From assembly GCA_947494565.1 (NCBI GenBank), contig CANLVG010000005.1, positions 310,001-374,000 of the forward strand: a stretch of DNA of 64,000 bases, in the 5' to 3' direction. The translations under genes were made by a program, and so were the position numbers. Positions 17,360 to 25,615 of this stretch are shown here, piece after piece. Within the stretch, counting starts at the first letter, position 1; each line of letters opens with the position of its first letter. The DNA comes from an uncultured Flavobacteriaceae bacterium (lineage in GTDB: Bacteria > Bacteroidota > Bacteroidia > Flavobacteriales > Flavobacteriaceae). Under the pieces are notes generated by a model that was given only the letters and a program-made list of their open reading frames with translations, made no database searches and was not told the DNA's origin.

Positions 17360-18280
17360 TTAATAAAATTGTACGATTCTGATTTCGTCATTTTGAAAAC
17401 AGACCACCGGATTCTCGAGTTCGATGGTCGTATCATCGACTACAGTAAAACCTAGCTTAATGCCATTACGATAGACATTTATTTTTTTTGAGTTGGAAAT
17501 GGTCAATGGTGGTGTGAATCGGTTTTGGCTGTCATTTGCAAGGATAACGACCTCCTCTTGTTGTACTAATCCGAATATGGATGATTTTCTTAGGACTCCA
17601 CTTGTTTCATCCACCATTACTATAGAGTTGGTCGGATCCGTGTTTTCTTCTAGACCACGGATAGCCAATGTGTAGTTGGCATCTGTTGTGATTTCGGTTG
17701 CCCTGGTCAAGGAACCACCGAGCTCCATGTTGCCCGCACCTTTGGTGAGTCCGTTTGTAGCATTGACAGTCTGTAGGATCCAAGTGGTGCCGTCGTATGC
17801 ATAAATCGTACCGGTGTTGCGGTCTACATAAAGTGTCCCTCTGACCGGATTAGGAGCTGTAATGGCACTGGGCACTCCATCACCGTTCGAAATCTGGGAG
17901 GGAAGAGGGATCCAAGTCGCTCCATCCCATAAGTTCACTGACGAATCCATATCGTTGAACCAAATATCACCTGTATTAGGGTTTAAAGGAGCATTCGCAG
18001 CTGTCGTAACCAACGCTTGTGAATGGCAAAGACTTTTCCATGCCGCTCCTTCAAAAATGAAAAGACATTCCTCATCCGTATTATAGACCATTGCCCCTTC
18101 CAATGGAGCAAGTACATTCATTTGTTTTGTGGTCATTCGGGTAGGTACGAATACTTTATTCGAACTTTCGAGCTCCAAAATAGAAGAGCCATCGATGGTA
18201 TTGATGTTATCACCTACCTTGACTTGAGCCCATGCGCTATACGCGGATAGCAAAAGCAAAGTCCATAAAAGTTGTTTCAT
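17360..18280 (-). CDS. Secreted fibre-like protein with N-terminal YNTD module
   Basis: A 306-residue secreted protein with signal peptide ending SAWAQ. It starts with VKVGDNINTIDGSSILELES and LEGAMVYNTDEECLFIFEG, nearly the same module as the 1136-residue fibre protein upstream (VKIGENPQSLDGASVLELES). Two W-containing repeats follow (GDIWFNDMDSSVNLWDGATW; GTIYAYDGTTWILQ), then ELGGSLTRATEIT, and a C-terminal beta-domain with INVYRNGIKLGFTVVDD. A 49-bp gap separates it from the next gene; a 158-bp gap lies upstream. Confidence 0.78.
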   Translation of the reverse strand: MKQLLWTLLLLSAYSAWAQVKVGDNINTIDGSSILELESSNKVFVPTRMTTKQMNVLAPLEGAMVYNTDEECLFIFEGAAWKSLCHSQALVTTAANAPLNPNTGDIWFNDMDSSVNLWDGATWIPLPSQISNGDGVPSAITAPNPVRGTLYVDRNTGTIYAYDGTTWILQTVNATNGLTKGAGNMELGGSLTRATEITTDANYTLAIRGLEENTDPTNSIVMVDETSGVLRKSSIFGLVQQEEVVILANDSQNRFTPPLTISNSKKINVYRNGIKLGFTVVDDTTIELENPVVCFQNDEIRIVQFY

Positions 18281-18438
18281 AAGTATCGGTCAATGAATGC
18301 CGAAAGTAGTATGGAATAGGAGAATTACATAGTAAATGTTGTGAATTTGTAAGAAAAGTATGTAGTATTATATATTTTTGTTGTAAGAAAAAAAATAAGA
18401 TGTTATCAAATACGCTTTTGAAGCCCAGTAGTGTGGGT

Positions 18439-19587
18439 TTATCGCGTTAAATAGAGAAATCCTTGAAAATCAAGCCCTAGATCTCTCATTTCAACAATAA
18501 AGAAGTACACCCCTGTGGGTAGTCCTTTTTCTTTATCCATTACAATGGTGCCCGTATTGGCAAAGCCACGAAACTCGTCGGTATAGTTTTCCATTTCAAA
18601 AACCTTCAACCCGAATCGGTCAAAAATCTGAAGTGAATTGCTGGGTGATTGCTCCAGTTCTGGAATGATCAAGGAGTCATTGTTTCCATCACCATTGGCG
18701 GTCACCAAGAAATTGTCAACGCTGATGAACTCTTGAGGTTCGCCTAGGGTACTTGCCAAGGTCAGAATTTCATACTCATCGGGTACGAAACTCGACGAAC
18801 TCACGAACCCTTGGGTGATATCACCCACTGCCGGAGCGCCTGCAAGGGATTCCCATTGATTAGCGGCCTTGCTCCAGCCCACAACAATTAGGGCCAGGGG
18901 GTCGTCGGTGAGCAGTGCTATGGCGCTTCGTTCATTCCAGCTCAATTGCACGGTAGAAGGGATGTTTCCCTCCAGACGCCAAAACTCCGTGGCACTTACT
19001 AAATCAACACCTTCTCCCTTCGAAGCCGTATTAAAAGAAGGAAGGGTAGACGGACTATTGGCACTTTCGAAAAAATAAGCGCATTTGGCCAATTGATTGA
19101 CTTGCTCGGAGTTCAATACCAGCGGGCGCAATTGAACTGCATCGCCGACCGGAAAAGTGAAGTTCTGTTTGCCTGTAATGGCCACATAGCCATCAACTTT
19201 ACTGATATCGCTACTATTGGTCGAAGCGGCGTCAAATATGAAATTCAAATAACTATCGGTGAAAGTGCGAGGGGTCTCGAAATTTCCTGAGATGAAGTTG
19301 GCGTTGTTTAGGGTGTTGATGGCGGTATTCAACAGCACATGGTTGGGGTTGGCGATTTCAAGATCAAAAAATGTGGTTGCAAAAGCGCCGGAAACGGTTA
19401 ACTGGCTATCCCCATAAAAACCTACCAGCCCCAGATTATCATCCAAGACGCCATCATTGATGAGGTTGGTATGTAGGCCCAATTGTCCATTTTCATGTAC
19501 CTCTAAGTTGCCAATGTTGTAGAGGGCACTTTGGGCGTTTACCCATGCGCTACAACATACTGCTATATAACCGATGTATTTCCTCAA
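18439..19587 (-). CDS. T9SS type B sorting-domain surface protein, paralog 1
   Basis: A 382-residue secreted protein with signal peptide ending WVNAQ, starting from a TTG at 19587 (no ATG in frame upstream before the stop). The N-terminal block YNIGNLEVHENGQLGLHTNL matches paralog 2 at 13522. The C-terminal type B sorting domain reads ANGDGNNDSLIIPELEQSP, LQIFDRFGLKVFEMENY, and PTGVYFFIVEMRD. It should be secreted by the type IX system. It starts 10 bp after the stop of the giant fibre gene, so both are read from one message and the products probably act together. Confidence 0.9.
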   Translation of the reverse strand: MRKYIGYIAVCCSAWVNAQSALYNIGNLEVHENGQLGLHTNLINDGVLDDNLGLVGFYGDSQLTVSGAFATTFFDLEIANPNHVLLNTAINTLNNANFISGNFETPRTFTDSYLNFIFDAASTNSSDISKVDGYVAITGKQNFTFPVGDAVQLRPLVLNSEQVNQLAKCAYFFESANSPSTLPSFNTASKGEGVDLVSATEFWRLEGNIPSTVQLSWNERSAIALLTDDPLALIVVGWSKAANQWESLAGAPAVGDITQGFVSSSSFVPDEYEILTLASTLGEPQEFISVDNFLVTANGDGNNDSLIIPELEQSPSNSLQIFDRFGLKVFEMENYTDEFRGFANTGTIVMDKEKGLPTGVYFFIVEMRDLGLDFQGFLYLTR

Positions 19588-19597
19588 ATCGATGCGA

Positions 19598-22500
19598 TTA
19601 GTTGTTTTTTAACAAGGCTTTAATTTCCTCAAGATCTCTTTTCAACGATTGTAATTCTTCCGATAAGTTCTGGTTTTCGGATTGTAATGTTTTGATTTTA
19701 TGCTCTTGTTCGATGGTATGTAAAAAGAGCTCCTCGATTTTTTCAAGGTTTTGAATGTTGGATTCACTAAGATTCCATACACCTTCATCTTTTACCTGTT
19801 GGGCCGATTTGATACCCGGTAGGTGCTTGTATCTTTTAACAAAAGCTTCGATTGCTTGCAGACTTTTGAACTCATAGTCTGATTTTAATTCTGAACTTCC
19901 TAAAAAATACTTTTGAAAAACATAATCGGGAATAACTTGAGTGCCACCTATCCAAATCTCTGTATCCACTTGTAAGTCTCCCGCCACATGAAGTTTTCGC
20001 GCTGGGGTATTTGTTCCAATACCTACTCTCTGATCGTCTCCTAAATATAAGACTTCGATACCAGCAGTGGAGAAATTTAGAACATCTGCTCCATCAGAAT
20101 ACATGCCTGTGTTCAAATCACCTTCGAATGTATAGCTTGGGGCCGCCACACCACCAATAATATTTTTAATAACATTTTCCGTTCTGATGCTACCATTTAC
20201 ATGTAGTGTCTCAGCAGGATTTGTAAGCCCAATCCCAACATTTTGATTTCCAATAATTCTCAAGGCTTCGTTACCGCCACTGACCAAACCAAGTTGACCG
20301 ACCCCAGGTCTATACATACCAGTGGATGATTCGGCCGAAAAGCTATAACCAGGTTCACCAACAGATCCGTTATTTGATGCAAAACCAATTCTGGCTTGAA
20401 TCTGTCCATCTACATCAAGCTTACTTTGAGGAGCGCCAGGCAATGTTCCTATTGCGATATTGCCAGATCCTCCAAATACCAAGTTATTATTATTTAAATC
20501 ATGTGTTCTATTGGCTGCGAGTACAAGATTATTAACACTGAATAAATTACCTCCCAGAGCTGCAAGAGTTGTAATGGCTTCTTGAACATTTGTCTCATCG
20601 GGGGTACCAAGATCATTATCAAGGTCCAATGCTGGATTTAATGTTACTTCGGTAGCCTTAGCATAAGTCCATGATAAGGTGCCCGCACCGTCGGTAGTTA
20701 GCATTTGTAGGTTTGTACCACCATTTGGCAAAGTACTGTCTGGTAAATCTTCCCAACCAACGTTTCCAGTGTCTTTGTCAGTAACCAGAATTCGATCTTT
20801 TGGTGTAGCTGCAGAAATTGCCCCAGGCTTTATTCGAATGACATCTGCACCAATATTGGCAGCTTCTAAAGTAATATTGTCTAACTGTATGGAAGAATTG
20901 ATTGCGGTTCCATTTCCGCGCAATAAATCAATTTTGTTATTGGCAACATCAAGTTTGACGGATTGGGGTTTTGAAGAGATATAAGTGCTATTTGTCGGAT
21001 TGGCTAAATCAGGTTCCCAAGTCACAATATCCCATTCGTCCGTTCCTGCGGGTAAGCCTGATGGGTTCACCCATTGTACCTTATTTTCAAATCCTCCAGA
21101 AGCCAATACCTGACCAGCCGTCCCAAATCCAACACCATCAATATCAATACCTCTATAAAGACGAATGTCCTTATCCTCGGTAATTGTAAAGGCCTTATCG
21201 GTATCCAACGCCGGGTTGGCGTTGTCGTTATCGGTATCCTGTAAAAAGTGAAAATCGCCACTTCCTGTTGTGGTCATACGTTCAAATACCAAGGAGCCCT
21301 TGCCATGGTCTCCCGCTCGCTCGACCGCAAATAACATGCCGACCGCTGAAGGGTTTACTGCGGTTTCAACAGCTCGATTTTGTATTTGAAGGGGGTAGGC
21401 CAATTGTCCATTTAAGTTTTCTAATATTTGAACTTTTGCTTCCGTGGATTTACTTTGGGTAAAACCATCCAATCCCACAAACAGGGCACCTGTGCCAAAA
21501 CGTGAAGTCGGATCCCAAAGCAATCCGCCATTGGCACTCACAACTGGTTCACCTGTGGTTGCATCCGCAAAGAAGATGTGGTCAGCAGTGCCCGTAATGG
21601 TTGTAGAGGCTCCTAGTTCCCAGCCAGCATCAGTACCAGGTCCGGGACCATCTAAGTCCGTATTCCATTGGATGATTTGGCCATCAGTTGTCGCCCCATT
21701 GGGGGCTATTTTTTCTAAAGTTACCGCATTGTCGGCAAGCCCAAGCGCCGTAGCGATACTGCTTCCATCCCCATCTAAGGTATTGTCCGAAATCACCGCT
21801 CCTCCCGTGGGTAAGGGAACCCAAGTCACTGCATCACCAGCGGGGTTCGTTCTTAAAATCTGGTCGGCGCCACCTGGCGCAATGGTAAACGGGTCCCCAG
21901 CAGTTCCGGCTCCCGTAAGTAAGGTGCCGTCAACTACTTCGGTAGTTCCTCCTCCAGGGGTAACTGTTTCCCAACTAACGGCACCTGTGCCATCTGTGGT
22001 CAGAAATTGCCCATTGCCGCCGGGCTCTATTTTAAAGGGGTCTCCAGCAGTTCCAACACCAGTAATCGTAGTTTGATCGGCAACTTCGGTGCTGCCCCCT
22101 CCACCGGATAAACTCGCCAAAGGTACCGTGAAATCGGTTCCGGCTTCGGTGATCACTAAATCCGTTCCATTCAGTACGGCATCGGTTATCAATTCATTAT
22201 CATCAATCTCACCCGTAGTACTAGGTAAGGTAACGGTATTACTCCCTGAAATGGTCAAGTCATTACCATTTAATTGTAAATTCTGTATCTCGTTGTTTGG
22301 ATTTGCATCGTTGTCTAGGTTAATGGCATCTGTATTGTCTTGTATGGCATTGATCAAAGGGGTTTCGTCATAATAGGCACCATCGTCGGTTCCTACTTGC
22401 AAGGCATTGCCCCCGTCAAGGCTAACGACATTGGCACTAGTGATGTACCCTACATCGTTGGTAAAGGCACTCACCCCGATATTGGCATTGTCCAATTCTA

Positions 22501-23008
22501 TAGGTCCTACCGAATTTTCGGATAGCTCGAATTGTGTAATAACATCTTCGCCAAATTTGCCAGTACCGATAGAGCCATCTAAAATATCTTCGGTACCATT
22601 GATACTAAAATCTCGAATTTGCGTCGTACCGATACTGTTTTCAGCTACCTCCAGATTATTTCCTGTACCTGTAGGAGTGATGACTATCGTGCTGATATCA
22701 TTGACGATGGGGTCTGCAGTAAGTGGGCCATCTGTACTACCACTTCCTCCGATGTTTACCCACTGGGTACCATCATAGTAGTGTACGCTTTGAACATCGG
22801 TATTGTAGACCAAAGCACCTTGAAGTGGAGTGATAGCATTCATCTCAGCAGTACTCACCCGCGTGATTACCAAAACCTTGTCCGTACTCTCCAGTTCCAA
22901 TACCGAAGCGCCATCTAAAGATTGTGGATTCTCGCCAATTTTCACCTGGGCCTTAACCAGATGAACCATACAAATACCGAAAAAAAGTAGGAAGATAATT
23001 CGTTTCAT
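19598..23008 (-). CDS. Large tail-fibre-like surface protein with C-terminal coiled coil
   Basis: A 1136-residue secreted protein, signal peptide ending VKAQ. Parts in order: N-terminal YNTD/W module (ITPLQGALVYNTD, then YYDGTQWVNIGG); long shaft of Asn/Asp/Gly-rich repeats, with two clear copies of a unit containing GTAGDPF and PGG (about residues 310-400); two copies of a tail-fibre unit (STGMYRPGVGQLGLVSGG; NTGMYSDGADVLNFSTAG) each followed by VGIG; then a terminal segment (YVFQKYFLGSSEL, KRYKHLPGIKSAQQV) and a coiled coil of about 60 residues ending LKNN. The coiled coil suggests trimerisation. No sorting domain is present; the partner at 18439 has one. Confidence 0.85.
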   Translation of the reverse strand: MKRIIFLLFFGICMVHLVKAQVKIGENPQSLDGASVLELESTDKVLVITRVSTAEMNAITPLQGALVYNTDVQSVHYYDGTQWVNIGGSGSTDGPLTADPIVNDISTIVITPTGTGNNLEVAENSIGTTQIRDFSINGTEDILDGSIGTGKFGEDVITQFELSENSVGPIELDNANIGVSAFTNDVGYITSANVVSLDGGNALQVGTDDGAYYDETPLINAIQDNTDAINLDNDANPNNEIQNLQLNGNDLTISGSNTVTLPSTTGEIDDNELITDAVLNGTDLVITEAGTDFTVPLASLSGGGGSTEVADQTTITGVGTAGDPFKIEPGGNGQFLTTDGTGAVSWETVTPGGGTTEVVDGTLLTGAGTAGDPFTIAPGGADQILRTNPAGDAVTWVPLPTGGAVISDNTLDGDGSSIATALGLADNAVTLEKIAPNGATTDGQIIQWNTDLDGPGPGTDAGWELGASTTITGTADHIFFADATTGEPVVSANGGLLWDPTSRFGTGALFVGLDGFTQSKSTEAKVQILENLNGQLAYPLQIQNRAVETAVNPSAVGMLFAVERAGDHGKGSLVFERMTTTGSGDFHFLQDTDNDNANPALDTDKAFTITEDKDIRLYRGIDIDGVGFGTAGQVLASGGFENKVQWVNPSGLPAGTDEWDIVTWEPDLANPTNSTYISSKPQSVKLDVANNKIDLLRGNGTAINSSIQLDNITLEAANIGADVIRIKPGAISAATPKDRILVTDKDTGNVGWEDLPDSTLPNGGTNLQMLTTDGAGTLSWTYAKATEVTLNPALDLDNDLGTPDETNVQEAITTLAALGGNLFSVNNLVLAANRTHDLNNNNLVFGGSGNIAIGTLPGAPQSKLDVDGQIQARIGFASNNGSVGEPGYSFSAESSTGMYRPGVGQLGLVSGGNEALRIIGNQNVGIGLTNPAETLHVNGSIRTENVIKNIIGGVAAPSYTFEGDLNTGMYSDGADVLNFSTAGIEVLYLGDDQRVGIGTNTPARKLHVAGDLQVDTEIWIGGTQVIPDYVFQKYFLGSSELKSDYEFKSLQAIEAFVKRYKHLPGIKSAQQVKDEGVWNLSESNIQNLEKIEELFLHTIEQEHKIKTLQSENQNLSEELQSLKRDLEEIKALLKNN

Positions 23009-23319
23009 AATCTAAAAGCGGTGTTAAGGGTTACCGTTGGCAGCAAAATTAAAACTATCAAGCCACATACCTAATTTTAATAGGCGAAATACAACTTATC
23101 AAGACAACTGGGTCTAATCTTCGTTGAACTACTGAAATCGGTTAAAATTCGTTTCCTAGTACCTACGGTTATGTTTTCAATTTGGATGACCACCGACGAA
23201 TTAACAAAAGTTTAGTGGCAGCCGTTTTTTTAAGAACCAAACTTATATTTTCTTTATGAACTATATGACGGAGTTTTAGCATACGGAATATCCATAAAAC
23301 TTCAGTAACTTAAGAACAT
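23009..23319. other. Divergent intergenic region upstream of the fibre locus
   Basis: About 310 bp between the fibre gene and the plus-strand pair at 23320. On the minus strand TAATTTTG at 23044-23051 matches the -7 element 36 bp before the fibre start. I found no correctly spaced TTG and no clear promoter for the plus strand. No ORF or repeat stands out. Confidence 0.45.
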
Positions 23320-24072
23320 ATGAGGTCAGTTTTACCCTACTTGTTGATTTTTCTTTTTGGTACGCTCTGCTGGTCACAGGATGATGGGAGACGTATATTG
23401 AGGGGGCAAGTGCTCTACAGGAATACCATTGTACCGAATGAAAACGTTATCAATGCCACCAGTGAAATGGCTACTATTACCAATAGTAGAGGTGAATTCG
23501 CCATCATGGTCAAGCAGGGTGACGAATTGGTCTTCACGGCAGTGAATTATCAGCTAAGGGTAGTGACCATTACCGATGCCATTCTCGAAAATAACCGCTT
23601 GGTAGTAGAGGTGAACGAGAAAATCACCGAATTGGATGAGGTCATCGTCACCCCGGATCAGCAAGAGCGGTTCATTCAACTCAAGAACAAAATACTGAAA
23701 GAAGAATTTGTATATGAAACGGACAGGTCTACAGAGGTCGAGAACATCGCTTTTTCCGATGCAGAGCGCGGTATGCGGAATGGACTGAACTTTGTAGGTA
23801 TCTACAAGGCCTTGGCCAAGATCATCAAAAAGGACAAGGAAGAGGAAAAGGCCCCTCTAAAGATGAGCGAGGTGCTAAGACAGGTGTATGATGATGAATT
23901 TTTTGTGCTCGATTTACAGGTTCCACAAGATAAAATAGAAGCTTTTCTTTTTTATTGTGATGCGCAGATGCCCGCGCAATCCTTGTTAAAGAAAGACAAC
24001 GAATTTCAGTTGATCGATTTTTTGGTAACCCATAGTAAAACATTCCTTCAAGAGATAAATGCTGAAAAATAG
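23320..24072 (+). CDS. Carboxypeptidase-regulatory-like domain protein, tandem copy 1
   Basis: A 250-residue secreted protein with signal peptide ending LCWSQ. Residues about 25-105 form a beta-sandwich of the carboxypeptidase-regulatory-like type (RILRGQVLYRNTIVPNENV, ITNSRGEFAIMV, GDELVFTAVNY) ending with ELDEVIVTP, the motif that leads into the plug of TonB-dependent receptors. No plug or barrel follows; the C-terminal 130 residues are helical and charged. It shares this layout with the next gene, which it overlaps by 14 bp. Possibly a periplasmic or surface partner of a receptor; function not known. Confidence 0.8.
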   Translation: MRSVLPYLLIFLFGTLCWSQDDGRRILRGQVLYRNTIVPNENVINATSEMATITNSRGEFAIMVKQGDELVFTAVNYQLRVVTITDAILENNRLVVEVNEKITELDEVIVTPDQQERFIQLKNKILKEEFVYETDRSTEVENIAFSDAERGMRNGLNFVGIYKALAKIIKKDKEEEKAPLKMSEVLRQVYDDEFFVLDLQVPQDKIEAFLFYCDAQMPAQSLLKKDNEFQLIDFLVTHSKTFLQEINAEK

Positions 24073-24847
24073 ACTTCTTTTCATAGCGTTTTTATCTTTT
24101 TCGGCTTTTTCGACTGCTCAGAACTTTTTTTCAAGACAACTGGAGGGTAAGGTGTCCAGTGCCGATGGCGATGTCGCCGCGACCCATGTGTTGAACACGA
24201 CGACTAAGAAAGCTACCATTACCGATATCGATGGGTACTTTTCCATCAAGGCCAATTTGAACGATACCCTGGTCTTTTCGGCGGTACAGTACAAGAAGAA
24301 AGAGCTGGTCATCACTACGGCCATTTTAGCGCAGAAGCTGGTACGCGTTTCTTTGGAGGAATCACTGACGGTGCTCGATGAAGTTGTTGTGACGCCCTAT
24401 AACCTTTCAGGTAATATTGCAAAAGATCTGCAGGTCATCAAAACCGAAAAAGTGGTTACGGCCCACACCGTTGGGTTGCCCAATGCCTATGCTAGGGTTC
24501 CGTCAAAAGCTGAACGAGAACTATTTGAAGCCACAACCGGTGCAGGAATCATTCCTCTCAACCCTATTCTAAACGGCATAAGTGGTCGTACCAAGATGTT
24601 GAAGAAACGAATAGCTCGAAATAAGCTGTATTCCAGAACAGAACGGGTGAAGGAGTTTTATCCTGATTCCATCTTTCGGACCGAACTGAACATACCTGAA
24701 AACAAAATAGATGATCTGCTCTATTTCTGTGAAGTGGATTCCGCTTTTCAGACCATTGTGGATACCCATGATCGATTGAAGATATGGGACTTTATAAAAT
24801 CAAAAAGTGTTGCTTACCGCAAAAATAATGAGATGGACCCCAATTGA
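24059..24847 (+). CDS. Carboxypeptidase-regulatory-like domain protein, tandem copy 2
   Basis: A 262-residue secreted protein, signal peptide ending FSTAQ. The beta-sandwich is visible as LEGKVSSADGDVAATHV, ITDIDGYFSIKA, NDTLVFSAVQY and VLDEVVVTP. The rest is a helical C-terminal region with PDSIFRTELNIPENKIDDLL, which lines up with LQVPQDKIEAFL of copy 1. The ATG lies inside the 3' end of copy 1, so translation is coupled. The pair arose by tandem duplication. Confidence 0.8.
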   Translation: MLKNRLLFIAFLSFSAFSTAQNFFSRQLEGKVSSADGDVAATHVLNTTTKKATITDIDGYFSIKANLNDTLVFSAVQYKKKELVITTAILAQKLVRVSLEESLTVLDEVVVTPYNLSGNIAKDLQVIKTEKVVTAHTVGLPNAYARVPSKAERELFEATTGAGIIPLNPILNGISGRTKMLKKRIARNKLYSRTERVKEFYPDSIFRTELNIPENKIDDLLYFCEVDSAFQTIVDTHDRLKIWDFIKSKSVAYRKNNEMDPN

Positions 24848-24992
24848 TTCCGACGTTCCGATGACCTGTAATTGGGTAAGTGTAGTTTACGATCGACCTG
24901 CAGAACTGGGCACCGGAAAAAATGAAAACGACTGACTTTCGAAACATTTTTTCTGATGTTGATCGAATCGTTTGTAAAGACTATCATGCCGA

Positions 24993-25028
24993 TTGATTCA
25001 TAACTGGCACGCGATTTGTTTATTTTTG
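24993..25028 (+). promoter_or_regulatory. Candidate promoter for the DUF6702-like gene
   Basis: TTG at 24993-24995 and TATTTTTG at 25021-25028. The spacing of 25 bp is longer than the usual 17-23, so the -7 half is the stronger part. It would give a leader of about 12 nt. Confidence 0.45.
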
Positions 25029-25046
25029 TTCCTCTAAAAAGATACT

Positions 25047-25553
25047 ATGCATCATTTAAAGAAATGTTTCCTCTTGGTGTTCTTGCCTTTACTTGCATTT
25101 ACCACCGTGCATAAATTTTATGTTAGCGTTACCAATGTCGGATACTCCGAAAAAGAAGATGCCTTACAGATTACTTCACGGGTGTTTATCGATGATATGG
25201 ATGCCGTTATGAAAGAACGTTATGATATCTATACGGAATTGGACACGGAACGGGAATCGCCCCTAGCTGAGGAGTATTTGGAAAAATACCTGCGGACCAA
25301 GTTCGTAGTAGAGGTGAACGGAGAACCCCGAACCTATGACTACATCGGCAAGAAATATGACAATGATGTTGTCATATTTTATCTCGAAATACCTCAGTTA
25401 AAGTATCCGGAAGTAAGCAGCATCCAGATACAAAATGAGATGCTTACTGACCTTTTCGATGACCAACAAAACATTGTTCACTTCAAAATCGATGGGAAGA
25501 AGAAGAGTTTTGTGCTCATGAAGGAGAATACTAAAGGAGTGTTAAACTTGTAA
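25047..25553 (+). CDS. DUF6702-like secreted protein
   Basis: A 168-residue protein with a hydrophobic N-terminal segment (CFLLVFLPLLAFTTV) followed by HKFYVSVTNVGYSEKEDALQ, VFIDDMDAVMKERY and FVLMKENTKGVLNL. This pattern matches what I remember of the flavobacterial DUF6702 family, which often lies next to an M1 peptidase gene, as here (63 bp upstream of it). No catalytic motif is visible; a periplasmic or lipid-anchored accessory role is a guess. Confidence 0.8.
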   Translation: MHHLKKCFLLVFLPLLAFTTVHKFYVSVTNVGYSEKEDALQITSRVFIDDMDAVMKERYDIYTELDTERESPLAEEYLEKYLRTKFVVEVNGEPRTYDYIGKKYDNDVVIFYLEIPQLKYPEVSSIQIQNEMLTDLFDDQQNIVHFKIDGKKKSFVLMKENTKGVLNL

Positions 25554-25615
25554 CATTTCTTAACAATTTCTTGAAAAAACTTTACTTTTCGAATTACTAC
25601 TAATTAAATAAGAAA

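Noticed and set aside
21444-22076. 210-residue plus-strand ORF opposite the large fibre gene
   Set aside because: It is the complement of a low-complexity Gly/Thr-rich shaft: Pro/Val/Ser-rich translation without start context or conserved features.
13522-23008. Prophage or phage tail island
   Set aside because: Tail-fibre-like repeats are present, but every gene encodes a signal peptide and no capsid, terminase, integrase, lysis or baseplate gene is nearby.
19598-23008. CRISPR or tandem DNA repeat array
   Set aside because: The repeats lie in the coding frame, are degenerate at the DNA level and vary in length, so they are protein repeats.
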